Part shown: positions 16,367 through 22,960 of the stretch, one piece after another
Position numbering within the stretch: the stretch's first letter is position 1
Layout of the letters: every line of letters begins with the position of its first letter
Assembly (NCBI GenBank): GCA_036500965.1
Contig: DASYBC010000074.1
Location: 49,953 to 113,952 of the forward strand
Source of the DNA: AP-15 sp036500965
Lineage (GTDB): Bacteria; Pseudomonadota; Alphaproteobacteria; ATCC43930; CGMCC-115725
Direction of reading: 5' to 3'
Length of the DNA stretch: 64,000 bases
Notes under the pieces: model-generated
Seen by the model: the letters and a program-made list of their open reading frames with translations, nothing else
The model's database searches: none
Told to the model about the DNA's origin: nothing
Program-made: the position numbers and the translations under genes

Positions 16367-17053
16367 TCAGCTCGTAAGCCATGTTGGCAGCGCGCCAAAG
16401 GCGTCAGCCATCACCACATCGCGGTCGATGGCGACCCCGTCCACCGGCGATGGCGCCAGGGCCTGCACCATCTGATAGCCGCGATAAGGGATATCGGGCA
16501 CAGTCGAGGCCGACCTCCAATAATGCGTAACGCGCAGCCGCCAATAGAGCTCGTCGCCGGAAAGCGGCTGGTTCGCGCCGACATAGAGGCCGGGCAGAAA
16601 CCCGGCGGCTTCGACAGCACCTGCCCAGGCATTGCAATAAGCAATCGTGTCGGCGGCGCTCGCCCAGCTCGCGACCCCTTCGAGGTCGAGCCACAGGCTC
16701 AAACCCAAGCCTGCCGGCGTGGAGGCGAAGGGCAGCCCGATCGCAGCAGCGTTGTGCGAGGCCGACTGCCCATATTGCTTGCCGAGCGCCGCCGATGGCG
16801 CCCAGCCTGACAGCGGGCAATGCTGCACCGCCATCAGCGCCAGGCCCGCGCCGAGAATCGCCTGCGCCTCACCAGTCGACAGGTCGCTCGGATTCTGCGG
16901 CTCGGTGCGCGACAAATAACGCAGCGCAAATCGAAAGCCAGCCCCGAACAGTTTGCTCGCAGTGTCGGCGACGAGCACCGTGTCGCTGTCGAAGCCCTGC
17001 GCGCCGGGCGTGGCCGCAGCGATGATGCCGGTGAGGGTCATTGGCTCGGTCAT
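16367..17053 (-). CDS. DUF1906 (glycoside-hydrolase-like) protein, candidate endolysin
   Basis: A 228-residue protein with the Rv2525c/DUF1906 TIM-barrel-like pattern. It starts with an N-terminal GFDSDTVLVADTASKLFGAG, then FALRYLSR. Mid-protein there are GLGLSLWLDLEGVASWASAA, with adjacent Asp and Glu where GH25-like hydrolases have catalytic acids, and AAGFLPGLYVGANQPLSGDE. The end has a short strand with an Asp pair (VDGVAIDRDVVMADAF). There is no signal peptide. Position after tiny membrane ORFs suggests a lysis cassette, so cell-wall cleavage is an inference. Confidence 0.72.
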   Translation of the reverse strand: MTEPMTLTGIIAAATPGAQGFDSDTVLVADTASKLFGAGFRFALRYLSRTEPQNPSDLSTGEAQAILGAGLALMAVQHCPLSGWAPSAALGKQYGQSASHNAAAIGLPFASTPAGLGLSLWLDLEGVASWASAADTIAYCNAWAGAVEAAGFLPGLYVGANQPLSGDELYWRLRVTHYWRSASTVPDIPYRGYQMVQALAPSPVDGVAIDRDVVMADAFGALPTWLTS

Positions 17054-17209
17054 TTCGTGCGATGCCTCATGGATTCGTTAGGACGCGCTGGCCGGCTTCG
17101 CTCGCGCGCCGCGGCGCGATGCCCATAACAAGCTCCGGCGCTTTCCGCGCTGCATAGCGAGGACAATGCCGGCTCCGACCAGCGCACGCTTCGACAAGCC
17201 AGCCGCCTG
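17054..17209. other. 156-base stretch between lysis candidates, no firm gene
   Basis: A longer minus-strand frame (17050-17280) crosses this stretch but reads as low-complexity Arg/Ser sequence. Another minus-strand frame gives MSKRALVGAGIVLAMQRGKR from a TTG, with one hydrophobic helix and a basic tail, which would suit a holin-like peptide. I see no SD or length that would settle it. A third frame opens at a TTG overlapping the 28-residue peptide stop. Confidence 0.3.
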
Positions 17210-17296
17210 TCAACCCTTTGGACACTGCACGAGAAGGAGGATGACGATTGCCGCAGCGAGGCAGAAGACTTCCCAGGCAAACCCGCTGCCCGTCAT
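17210..17296 (-). CDS. 28-residue single-span membrane peptide (lysis candidate)
   Basis: ATG 17296 overlaps the stop of the preceding tiny ORF (ATGA). The peptide, MTGSGFAWEVFCLAAAIVIL followed by LLVQCPKG, is one short hydrophobic helix with a polar end. The overlap, the membrane span and the DUF1906 gene downstream make a role in lysis or membrane anchoring possible. Length alone keeps confidence low. Confidence 0.45.
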   Translation of the reverse strand: MTGSGFAWEVFCLAAAIVILLLVQCPKG

Positions 17297-17388
17297 CTCT
17301 TCGGCCCGCTCCTCGTCCAGCCGTGTGGCGGAATGCGGGCCTTTGCCTGCTGCGCCGCGCCGCCGATGCGGGCGTGCACGCTGCTCAA
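17293..17388 (-). CDS. 31-residue basic peptide ORF
   Basis: TTG 17388 overlaps the TGA of the 359-residue structural gene, and the ORF ends with a TGA that overlaps the next ATG (17296). It would read MSSVHARIGGAAQQAKARIP, then PHGWTRSGPKR. A GTG at 17379 is an alternative start. Chained overlaps on both sides are the only evidence that it is translated. Confidence 0.35.
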   Translation of the reverse strand: MSSVHARIGGAAQQAKARIPPHGWTRSGPKR

Positions 17389-18464
17389 GTCGTCGTGCCT
17401 TGCACCCGCAGGTCGGCGCTGCCTTTGTAGGCGGCGGCGCCGGCCGGCAAGGTCAGGCGCAGCCACACGCCTTGCGCGCCGGCACCGTTGGGCGCGGCCC
17501 CGGAGGGCAGATTGCCGGCGCCAGGCACCGAGACGAGCGCCGGCTGGGTCACAAACGAGCCGGCGCCGGAAGTTGGCGCCGTCTGGCGGTTGGTCGTCGT
17601 GTTGCCGTCGGCGAGCGCGGTACACAGCGCCAGATCGAGCAGCGCGCCCGACGGCAGGGTCGGGGCCTCGCTGGCGATCTCGACCTGCGCTCCCGTCAGC
17701 GACGTCGTGCTGTTGTTGTTGACGACGAATATCTTTTCATAGAACACGCGCTGCGCCCCGCCGGGAATATCGGCCGCCGCGGTCGAGAAACAGCGGGTGA
17801 TCGCCACCACCGCATTGGGCGAGCTCTCGAACAGCATGCCCTGGAGAATGCTGTAGACGCTGGTCGCATCGGGCAACGTGGTCCAGTCGCGGCTGACCGC
17901 CACCACATCGGCGCCGTAGCCCGAAGTCGCGATGATCTGGCGCAGCTGGTTGGCTCCAGTGCCGCTGGTGATCCGGATGATCTGACCCGCTGCGACCGTA
18001 GCACCATCACCCGATTGCAGTTTGGCGATCGGCGGCGTGGCGCCGCTGGTGTTGGCCGAGCCGGTCTGCATCGTGTGCGCGGAGACGACCGGAGTGTGGG
18101 CATAGACCGCGACGTCGCCGAGCGCCGCCGTGCCGCCCGGGTTCGATAGTGAGCCGATCGCACCCCCGGTAATAACCGCCGCGAGCAGCCGCTCGAAACC
18201 CTGCGAACCGGGGACCGGGGTCGTCCCGTTCAACGTCACGGCCGTCGGCGTCTGGATGACGCCGGTCGCATCGCGTCCGGTCACCTGCATCTTGGTCCCG
18301 CTGTCGCTGGGCGAGCTCGACACCACGTCGACGGTGCCGGCCGGGCTCAAATCGTAAAAAGCGACGCGTTTGGTAAAATCGACCGCGCCGCCAACGATAA
18401 GCCCATCGGCTTCGGGCATGTTGGCCGACCCGTAGGCAACAATGTTGTTGGGTGTGACGCTCAT
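17385..18464 (-). CDS. Prophage structural protein (359 residues), unknown
   Basis: The protein starts MSVTPNNIVAYGSANMPEAD and runs through a Gly/Thr/Ser-rich beta sequence. A jelly-roll-like middle (IIRITSGTGANQLRQIIATS) precedes a region with YEKIFVVNNNSTTSLTGAQV. A C-terminal sandwich-like part ends in LRLTLPAGAAAYKGSADLRV. There is no signal peptide. The N-terminal SVTPNNIVAYGS pattern recurs in phage head or neck accessory proteins next to portals. I infer a virion protein but cannot name the family. Confidence 0.72.
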   Translation of the reverse strand: MSVTPNNIVAYGSANMPEADGLIVGGAVDFTKRVAFYDLSPAGTVDVVSSSPSDSGTKMQVTGRDATGVIQTPTAVTLNGTTPVPGSQGFERLLAAVITGGAIGSLSNPGGTAALGDVAVYAHTPVVSAHTMQTGSANTSGATPPIAKLQSGDGATVAAGQIIRITSGTGANQLRQIIATSGYGADVVAVSRDWTTLPDATSVYSILQGMLFESSPNAVVAITRCFSTAAADIPGGAQRVFYEKIFVVNNNSTTSLTGAQVEIASEAPTLPSGALLDLALCTALADGNTTTNRQTAPTSGAGSFVTQPALVSVPGAGNLPSGAAPNGAGAQGVWLRLTLPAGAAAYKGSADLRVQGTTT

Positions 18465-18652
18465 GTACGGAAGCTCCTGTTGACGATCCGGGCGTCACGA
18501 ACACGTTCGGGGCGCCCGGCCGCGATCGGCGATGGGCCGCGCCGATCGATTGGTGATGAGGGCGTGCAAACGGCCATCGCCAAAGCGATCGCCAATAGCG
18601 CACTGGCAGCGGGAACTGGCGGCAGCCTTGTGCCGCCTTTCTCGCGGCACAA
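18461..18652 (-). CDS. 63-residue putative membrane or lipoprotein-like peptide
   Basis: A TTG start at 18652 gives a basic N-terminus (LCREKGGTRLPPVPA) and a hydrophobic stretch with Cys (ASALLAIALAMAVCTPSSPI), then a basic tail. The TGA at 18461 overlaps the ATG of the 359-residue gene. The hydrophobic segment and Cys could mark a small lipoprotein or membrane peptide. The weak start keeps confidence low. Confidence 0.4.
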   Translation of the reverse strand: MCREKGGTRLPPVPAASALLAIALAMAVCTPSSPIDRRGPSPIAAGRPERVRDARIVNRSFRT

Positions 18653-18690
18653 AACTTCAGCTTGTCGTCGGCATGCCCAGCAGCGCCAGG

Positions 18691-20046
18691 CTAGGATGGA
18701 TTCGGCAGCTTTGACGAGATCGGAGAAGGCAGCGGAAACGGGCCGCGTGCAGTCTGAAACATAGTTTGGTCACCGCCTTCGACCGGAGCCAATCCGAGCA
18801 GGTCACGGGCCTCATTCAGGGTATAGACCCCGTCCTTGACATAGATGTCGAGGATCGAGGCCTGGTCCTTGGGATCGTTCGACCGGACGTCGGACCAGAT
18901 GAATTCGAGGTCGGCATGACCCATGCGATCCTGAATGACGCTGTCGACGAGCCGCTTGACCCAGCTCGACAGCGGCGCCAGCCCCTCTTTGAGAGCGGTG
19001 TCCTGCGCTGATTGCGCCGTCGCCCGATTGACCTGCGGGGTAAATGCCGTCGGCGGCAACGAAAACGCGTAGCAGACGATGCGAGCCAGCCACTCGTCGA
19101 ACTCGTCCTTGTAGGGCGCCTCTTTAAAGGCCTGATACTTGGCCCCGGTCGGCGCCCAAATCAGCCGGGTGCGGCTGCCGGTGTTGCCGGCAAGGATCGA
19201 ATCGAACCACTCCTGGAACTGGCGGATCTGCTCGGCGTTCCAGCCGTCTGGCGCGTTCAGCAGCCCAGGGGGCACATTGCCCTCGGTGAAGTGTTGCAGC
19301 TGCATCAGCTGGCGACGCAGGCCGATATTGATCGTCATGACGATCTGTTCGCACGGCCCAAAACCATAGGCCTTGTGCGGCCGCTTATTGCGCGGCAGAT
19401 AGAGGAGATCGTTCGAGGTCAACAGCCGCCACGGACGCCCGTGAATGATCTGCTCGTAAGCCGGCGCCGGCGGCTGCGGTCGGCGGCCGGTATCGTCGAT
19501 CAGCACCTTGATCGTGGCTCCGTCGACAATATCGAGACCGATGACGTCGCCGCCGCGGTTGCGGCGCAGCTCGAGGGCTGGCGCGTCCAGCACCAATAGG
19601 TCCTCGAGCAGCTCGCGCAGCCAGGTCGCAAAGGGCTGCTCGCCATCCGGCTTGCGCCAGAACGCGTTCAATTTGGCGATGCGTTCAGCCGCGTCGGTCG
19701 CGGGCCGCTTCTCGTCACGAGAGCGGATCGCCCAGTCCAGCTGCTCGATCTGATCCTTGCGCGTCTCGATGGCGAGCCGCGTGATGTCGTGGTTTTCGGC
19801 CAGGGCGCGAAGCTCGTGAAAGCCGATCGGCTCATACGACCGCGGCGTGTAGATGGTGTTGTAGCCAACCGGGAAATCCCATACCCGGGTGCGCTCGCGC
19901 TCGGGCGGAACCAGCGGATAGCCGGGGGAAAAGATCCCTTGGTCGGGTTGAAAGACATCGCGGAACTGGGTGATGTCGTTTTGCGAGCCGAACCCACCCC
20001 AGCTGTAGGAGGCGAGCGACGTACGTTTTCCGCCGGACGGGGGCAT
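18691..20046 (-). CDS. Phage portal protein
   Basis: A 451-residue protein. ATG 20046 has GAGG eight bases upstream; longer starts at 20076 or 20109 lack one. It carries portal features: an N-terminal clip-like region with HELRALAENHDITRLAIETR and KDQIEQLDWAI; the wing with RGGDVIGLDIVDGATIKVLI; stem segments with LMQLQHFTEGNVPPGLLNAP; and ARIVCYAFSLPPTAFTPQVN. It ends with VKDGVYTLNEARDLLGLAPV. The portal forms the dodecameric DNA gate of the capsid. It is unusually far from the terminase, with about 6 kb of fibre-like genes between. Confidence 0.93.
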   Translation of the reverse strand: MPPSGGKRTSLASYSWGGFGSQNDITQFRDVFQPDQGIFSPGYPLVPPERERTRVWDFPVGYNTIYTPRSYEPIGFHELRALAENHDITRLAIETRKDQIEQLDWAIRSRDEKRPATDAAERIAKLNAFWRKPDGEQPFATWLRELLEDLLVLDAPALELRRNRGGDVIGLDIVDGATIKVLIDDTGRRPQPPAPAYEQIIHGRPWRLLTSNDLLYLPRNKRPHKAYGFGPCEQIVMTINIGLRRQLMQLQHFTEGNVPPGLLNAPDGWNAEQIRQFQEWFDSILAGNTGSRTRLIWAPTGAKYQAFKEAPYKDEFDEWLARIVCYAFSLPPTAFTPQVNRATAQSAQDTALKEGLAPLSSWVKRLVDSVIQDRMGHADLEFIWSDVRSNDPKDQASILDIYVKDGVYTLNEARDLLGLAPVEGGDQTMFQTARGPFPLPSPISSKLPNPS

Positions 20047-20050
20047 CGGA

Positions 20051-20986
20051 CTACCTCGGAAAGCCATGCGCGCCATTGCGCAGCGATCTTGCCGCTGTCG
20101 TAGCGCCAACTGCGTCGGACATCATGTCGTCGTCGGGGAAGATCAAAAATCCAAACGGGTCGGTCAGCAGGTCAAAGATCACCTGGTCCGGCAGCACCGC
20201 GTTCCAGGCCGCGGCAAACAGCATGACCCCGTTGAGGTAATTTCCTTCATTGACCCCGCTCACGACCGAATTGCCGAAATTGGCCTCGTCCCATTGATTG
20301 ACGCCTTTCGCCGAGCCGGAGATCGTGCTCTTGATCCGGCCAAAGAATAGGCTCGCGACGCCGGCATCGTAATCGAGCGTCAGCGCTGCTGCGAAAGGCT
20401 GACCAAGCATCACAGACTGGGAGAAGGCGCCGGTTGTCGTCGTGCTCGTCACCCAGTCAACAAAAAAGCTCGTGCTGTTCGCGGCAATCTGCAGCGACGC
20501 TCGCCGCGGCACGGCGTGCCCCTCGATCCCGATCAGCGTTTGCGCCGCCGTCTGCACGGCATTGATCTGGGCGACGACGAGCATCGTCTGCTGCGCCGGA
20601 CTCATCGACCACGGCCCGCGGCCGGCGCCGACCGACGTCCAGATGTATTGCGAGCTCCCATTGAACCCACAACCTTGGCCCGCGGTAGTGACCGCGCGGC
20701 TGAATCCGGCGAACTGCGTGCGATAGGGATAGCCCCGCGCCGACAGGCCCCATAGCGGGGTGCCGCCGACTCCCTGATTGACGTTATAGGCCGACCCGTC
20801 GAAATGCCAGGCGTCCGCCAGGAACTCGGTCACCGGGTCGTCGGCCAGACGAGGAAATCCCGGCGGCCGATAGAGCCCCCGATACGGCCGCATCGGATGC
20901 TGAAAGGCGGCCACCGGTCGGGCCGTAACCAGCCCTGCGCCGCCCGCAGCGAGACCGGTCAAAAAGCGGCGGCGGCTCGGCCGCAC
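20051..20986 (-). CDS. LamG-like protein with a Tat signal peptide
   Basis: About 311 residues from GTG 20986, which gives (M)RPSRRRFLTGLAAGGAGLV followed by TARPVAAFQ, a clear twin-arginine leader (RRRFL). The rest is a concanavalin-like fold: AWHFDGSAYNVNQGVGGTPL, then SMSPAQQTMLVVAQINAVQT and FAAALTLDYDAGVASLFFGR, ending LPDQVIFDLLTDPFGFLIFP. The last motif (LxxDPFxxxxP) recurs in LamG proteins of phage clusters. The start is uncertain because no good SD is visible. Export by Tat is odd for a virion protein. Confidence 0.7.
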   Translation of the reverse strand: MRPSRRRFLTGLAAGGAGLVTARPVAAFQHPMRPYRGLYRPPGFPRLADDPVTEFLADAWHFDGSAYNVNQGVGGTPLWGLSARGYPYRTQFAGFSRAVTTAGQGCGFNGSSQYIWTSVGAGRGPWSMSPAQQTMLVVAQINAVQTAAQTLIGIEGHAVPRRASLQIAANSTSFFVDWVTSTTTTGAFSQSVMLGQPFAAALTLDYDAGVASLFFGRIKSTISGSAKGVNQWDEANFGNSVVSGVNEGNYLNGVMLFAAAWNAVLPDQVIFDLLTDPFGFLIFPDDDMMSDAVGATTAARSLRNGAHGFPR

Positions 20987-21063
20987 GCCAGGGATCGAGC
21001 ACGATACCGGCGGACCTTCGATCTCAGACCGACACAGCGCCCGGGCGAGACGCGGATGAGGCG

Positions 21064-21600
21064 TCAATATTGTACTGCCGTGGGCGCTAAGACGACAGTA
21101 TTTCCCGAAGCGTTCAAGGGCTGGCCACTGTTGTTCTGGCACAACACCTTGAAGCGCAGCGCCGGCAGTCGGATCAGCCCTTGCGACAGAAATGTCGTCG
21201 TCGCTGCCAGAGCCGAGGCCGGGAGAGGAAATATCGCGTCCGGCGCGCGCGGCGGCGCGGCGGCGCCGCTCTCGAACGTCGTGCCGTCGAGCGATTGCAG
21301 AAACCAGCACGACAGATTGCCTCCCGTTTGAAACGCGCCGGCAGTGGAGCCCAAGGTCAGCACCAATGGCGACCAGATGACTTGCCCGGTATTGGCATTG
21401 CTGAACACCCCGGCAGAACCACCCGCGCTGCTCAGCGCGACCGCCCCGGAAGCCAGTGCATTGAGCTCGGTGGACATCACCGTAAGGGCTGGCGCGTACA
21501 AGCCGCTGTTCGCGGCGCCAGGCTGCCACAAGAACGGCGTTGCCGCCTGAACGGGCAGCGATGCGCAGAGGAAAATGGCAGCCAGCAGCGAGCGTCGCAT
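21064..21600 (-). CDS. Exported prophage protein, unknown (178 residues)
   Basis: ATG 21600 begins MRRSLLAAIFLCASLPVQAA, a standard Sec signal peptide. The mature chain is Ala/Gly/Ser-rich and beta-like: TPFLWQPGAANSGLYAPALT, then SAGVFSNANTGQVIWSPLVL and WFLQSLDGTTFESG. It ends FKVLCQNNSGQPLNASGNTV. The pattern of a value-with-error-like sandwich repeats in tail-associated accessory proteins. Its gene sits between two other exported proteins. Confidence 0.68.
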   Translation of the reverse strand: MRRSLLAAIFLCASLPVQAATPFLWQPGAANSGLYAPALTVMSTELNALASGAVALSSAGGSAGVFSNANTGQVIWSPLVLTLGSTAGAFQTGGNLSCWFLQSLDGTTFESGAAAPPRAPDAIFPLPASALAATTTFLSQGLIRLPALRFKVLCQNNSGQPLNASGNTVVLAPTAVQY

Positions 21601-21602
21601 CG

Positions 21603-22559
21603 TCAATTCACCCAGGAGTTGCCATTGGCGTCGCAAGTCACTCCGCGCGCTTCGTAGGGGGGGACGCCCGCGGTGCTGGCACTCATGACAAAGCTGGCCC
21701 CACCATCGATCGTCCCCGAGGACGGGGTCAGAGTGATCGGGTTCGCCGCGTCATTACCGGCGCCGTCCTTGACCAAAAGCGTGAAACCCGGCGCGCAGGT
21801 GAAGCTGACCGTGGTCGGTGCCGGCGTCGTCTTGTCGATGACGATCAGGTAATCCGTCGCCGGCGAAGCCGTGACCGAACCCGTCGCCGTCACCACCCGG
21901 ACCGGAACAAACAGCGAGCCGTTCCAGGTAGAGGTTCCGGAATAGACGTTATTGCCAGAGAACATGGTATTCTGAGGCAGGGTGCTCGGCAGGCGGGCGG
22001 CCGGCAAAGTGCCCGAGGCGATGTTGCCGGCATTGGTCGCGTCGATCGAGCAAGAGGCCGCTACGCCCGCCAGGTCGCTGCAGGATGGCTGCGAGGCGTG
22101 CGGCACGCCGGCGGTTGAGATGCTGTCGAGCCAGTTATGGGCAACCGGCGCGAGGCTCTCGGTCCCGCCCAGGCTGCCGGAGCCGGGCAGCGGCAGATCG
22201 GCGCCGACGATCGCCCGCGGCGCCATCGCGCCCGCCAAGCCGCTCGGCGACGCCAGGAACAAATTTGCTGGTTGCGACGCACCGCTGACCGACAGAGTCC
22301 CGGCGCCAGTGACCGGAGAGCCCGAAACCGCCAGCCACGACGGCATTGCCAGCCCAACGCTGGAAACAGTGCCGGCGGGGTTGCCGCCGTCGCGGATTTG
22401 CCCCGAGCCGGCCCAGGCGGCAACATCACCGGCTGTGACCGAGCCGGATTGAACGACGCCGTCGCTGCTGCCGCTGCTCGGTCCGTACTGAACCGATTGT
22501 GCCCAGAGCGGCGCCGCATACAGCAGCGCGAGGGCGCCGGCGACTGCACCGAGCCTCAT
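21603..22559 (-). CDS. Tail-fibre-like protein with Sec signal peptide
   Basis: A 318-residue protein from ATG 22559, which overlaps the previous stop (ATGA). It starts MRLGAVAGALALLYAAPLWA (signal peptide). The mature region has fibre-type repeats: VTAGDVAAWAGSGQIRDGG, MAPRAIVGADLPLPGSGSLG, and ATNAGNIASGTLPAARLPST. NxxSGTLPxARLP is widespread in phage tail fibres. The C-terminus has a knob-like part (TTVSFTCAPGFTLLVKDGAG, then SSGTIDGGASFVMSAS). It probably acts as a trimeric fibre. Confidence 0.75.
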   Translation of the reverse strand: MRLGAVAGALALLYAAPLWAQSVQYGPSSGSSDGVVQSGSVTAGDVAAWAGSGQIRDGGNPAGTVSSVGLAMPSWLAVSGSPVTGAGTLSVSGASQPANLFLASPSGLAGAMAPRAIVGADLPLPGSGSLGGTESLAPVAHNWLDSISTAGVPHASQPSCSDLAGVAASCSIDATNAGNIASGTLPAARLPSTLPQNTMFSGNNVYSGTSTWNGSLFVPVRVVTATGSVTASPATDYLIVIDKTTPAPTTVSFTCAPGFTLLVKDGAGNDAANPITLTPSSGTIDGGASFVMSASTAGVPPYEARGVTCDANGNSWVN

Positions 22560-22954
22560 TGCGCGCGCGCTTTGAAAAACGCCGTCTGGCTCGCCGTCTT
22601 GATAAAGCAGCCGGTCGTGCTGAACACCGCGACAATGCCGATCGAATAGATGTCGGGCGGCCCATTGAAGCTGATCGAGACCGTGGTGTCGGCCGGCGCC
22701 ACGACGCACTCGACCGGGGTCACCACTCCATCCGCCGGCACGACATCGGCGTTGAACGTCATCACATACCCCGCGGTCGCCCCGGTCGTCACATAGAGTG
22801 AGTAAAGATTTCCCGGTGCGGCCTTGATCAGGTGGCTGGCCTCTGCCGCTGCCGAGACGACCGGCACGATGCCAGGCTCATAGGCCCAAGCGTGCGGTGC
22901 ACCGGCGGCGGCGCATGCGACGAGGCATGCAAGCGCATTCAGGGTTCGCATCAT
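22556..22954 (-). CDS. Exported prophage protein, unknown (132 residues)
   Basis: It starts MMRTLNALACLVACAAAGAP, a Sec signal peptide cleaved near HAWA-YE. The mature part is a small beta protein (LIKAAPGNLYSLYVTTGATA, then GYVMTFNADVVPADGVVTPV) with a Cys pair (VECVVAP, TTGCFIK). Similar short proteins with APGNLYxLxVTT cap or accompany phage fibres. It begins six bases after the tail spike stop. Confidence 0.7.
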   Translation of the reverse strand: MMRTLNALACLVACAAAGAPHAWAYEPGIVPVVSAAAEASHLIKAAPGNLYSLYVTTGATAGYVMTFNADVVPADGVVTPVECVVAPADTTVSISFNGPPDIYSIGIVAVFSTTGCFIKTASQTAFFKARAQ

Positions 22955-22960
22955 CTCGTC

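Noticed and set aside
17050..17280. A 76-residue minus-strand ORF near the lysis candidates
   Set aside because: It is Ser/Arg-rich without secondary-structure pattern. Other frames in this stretch give more plausible membrane peptides.
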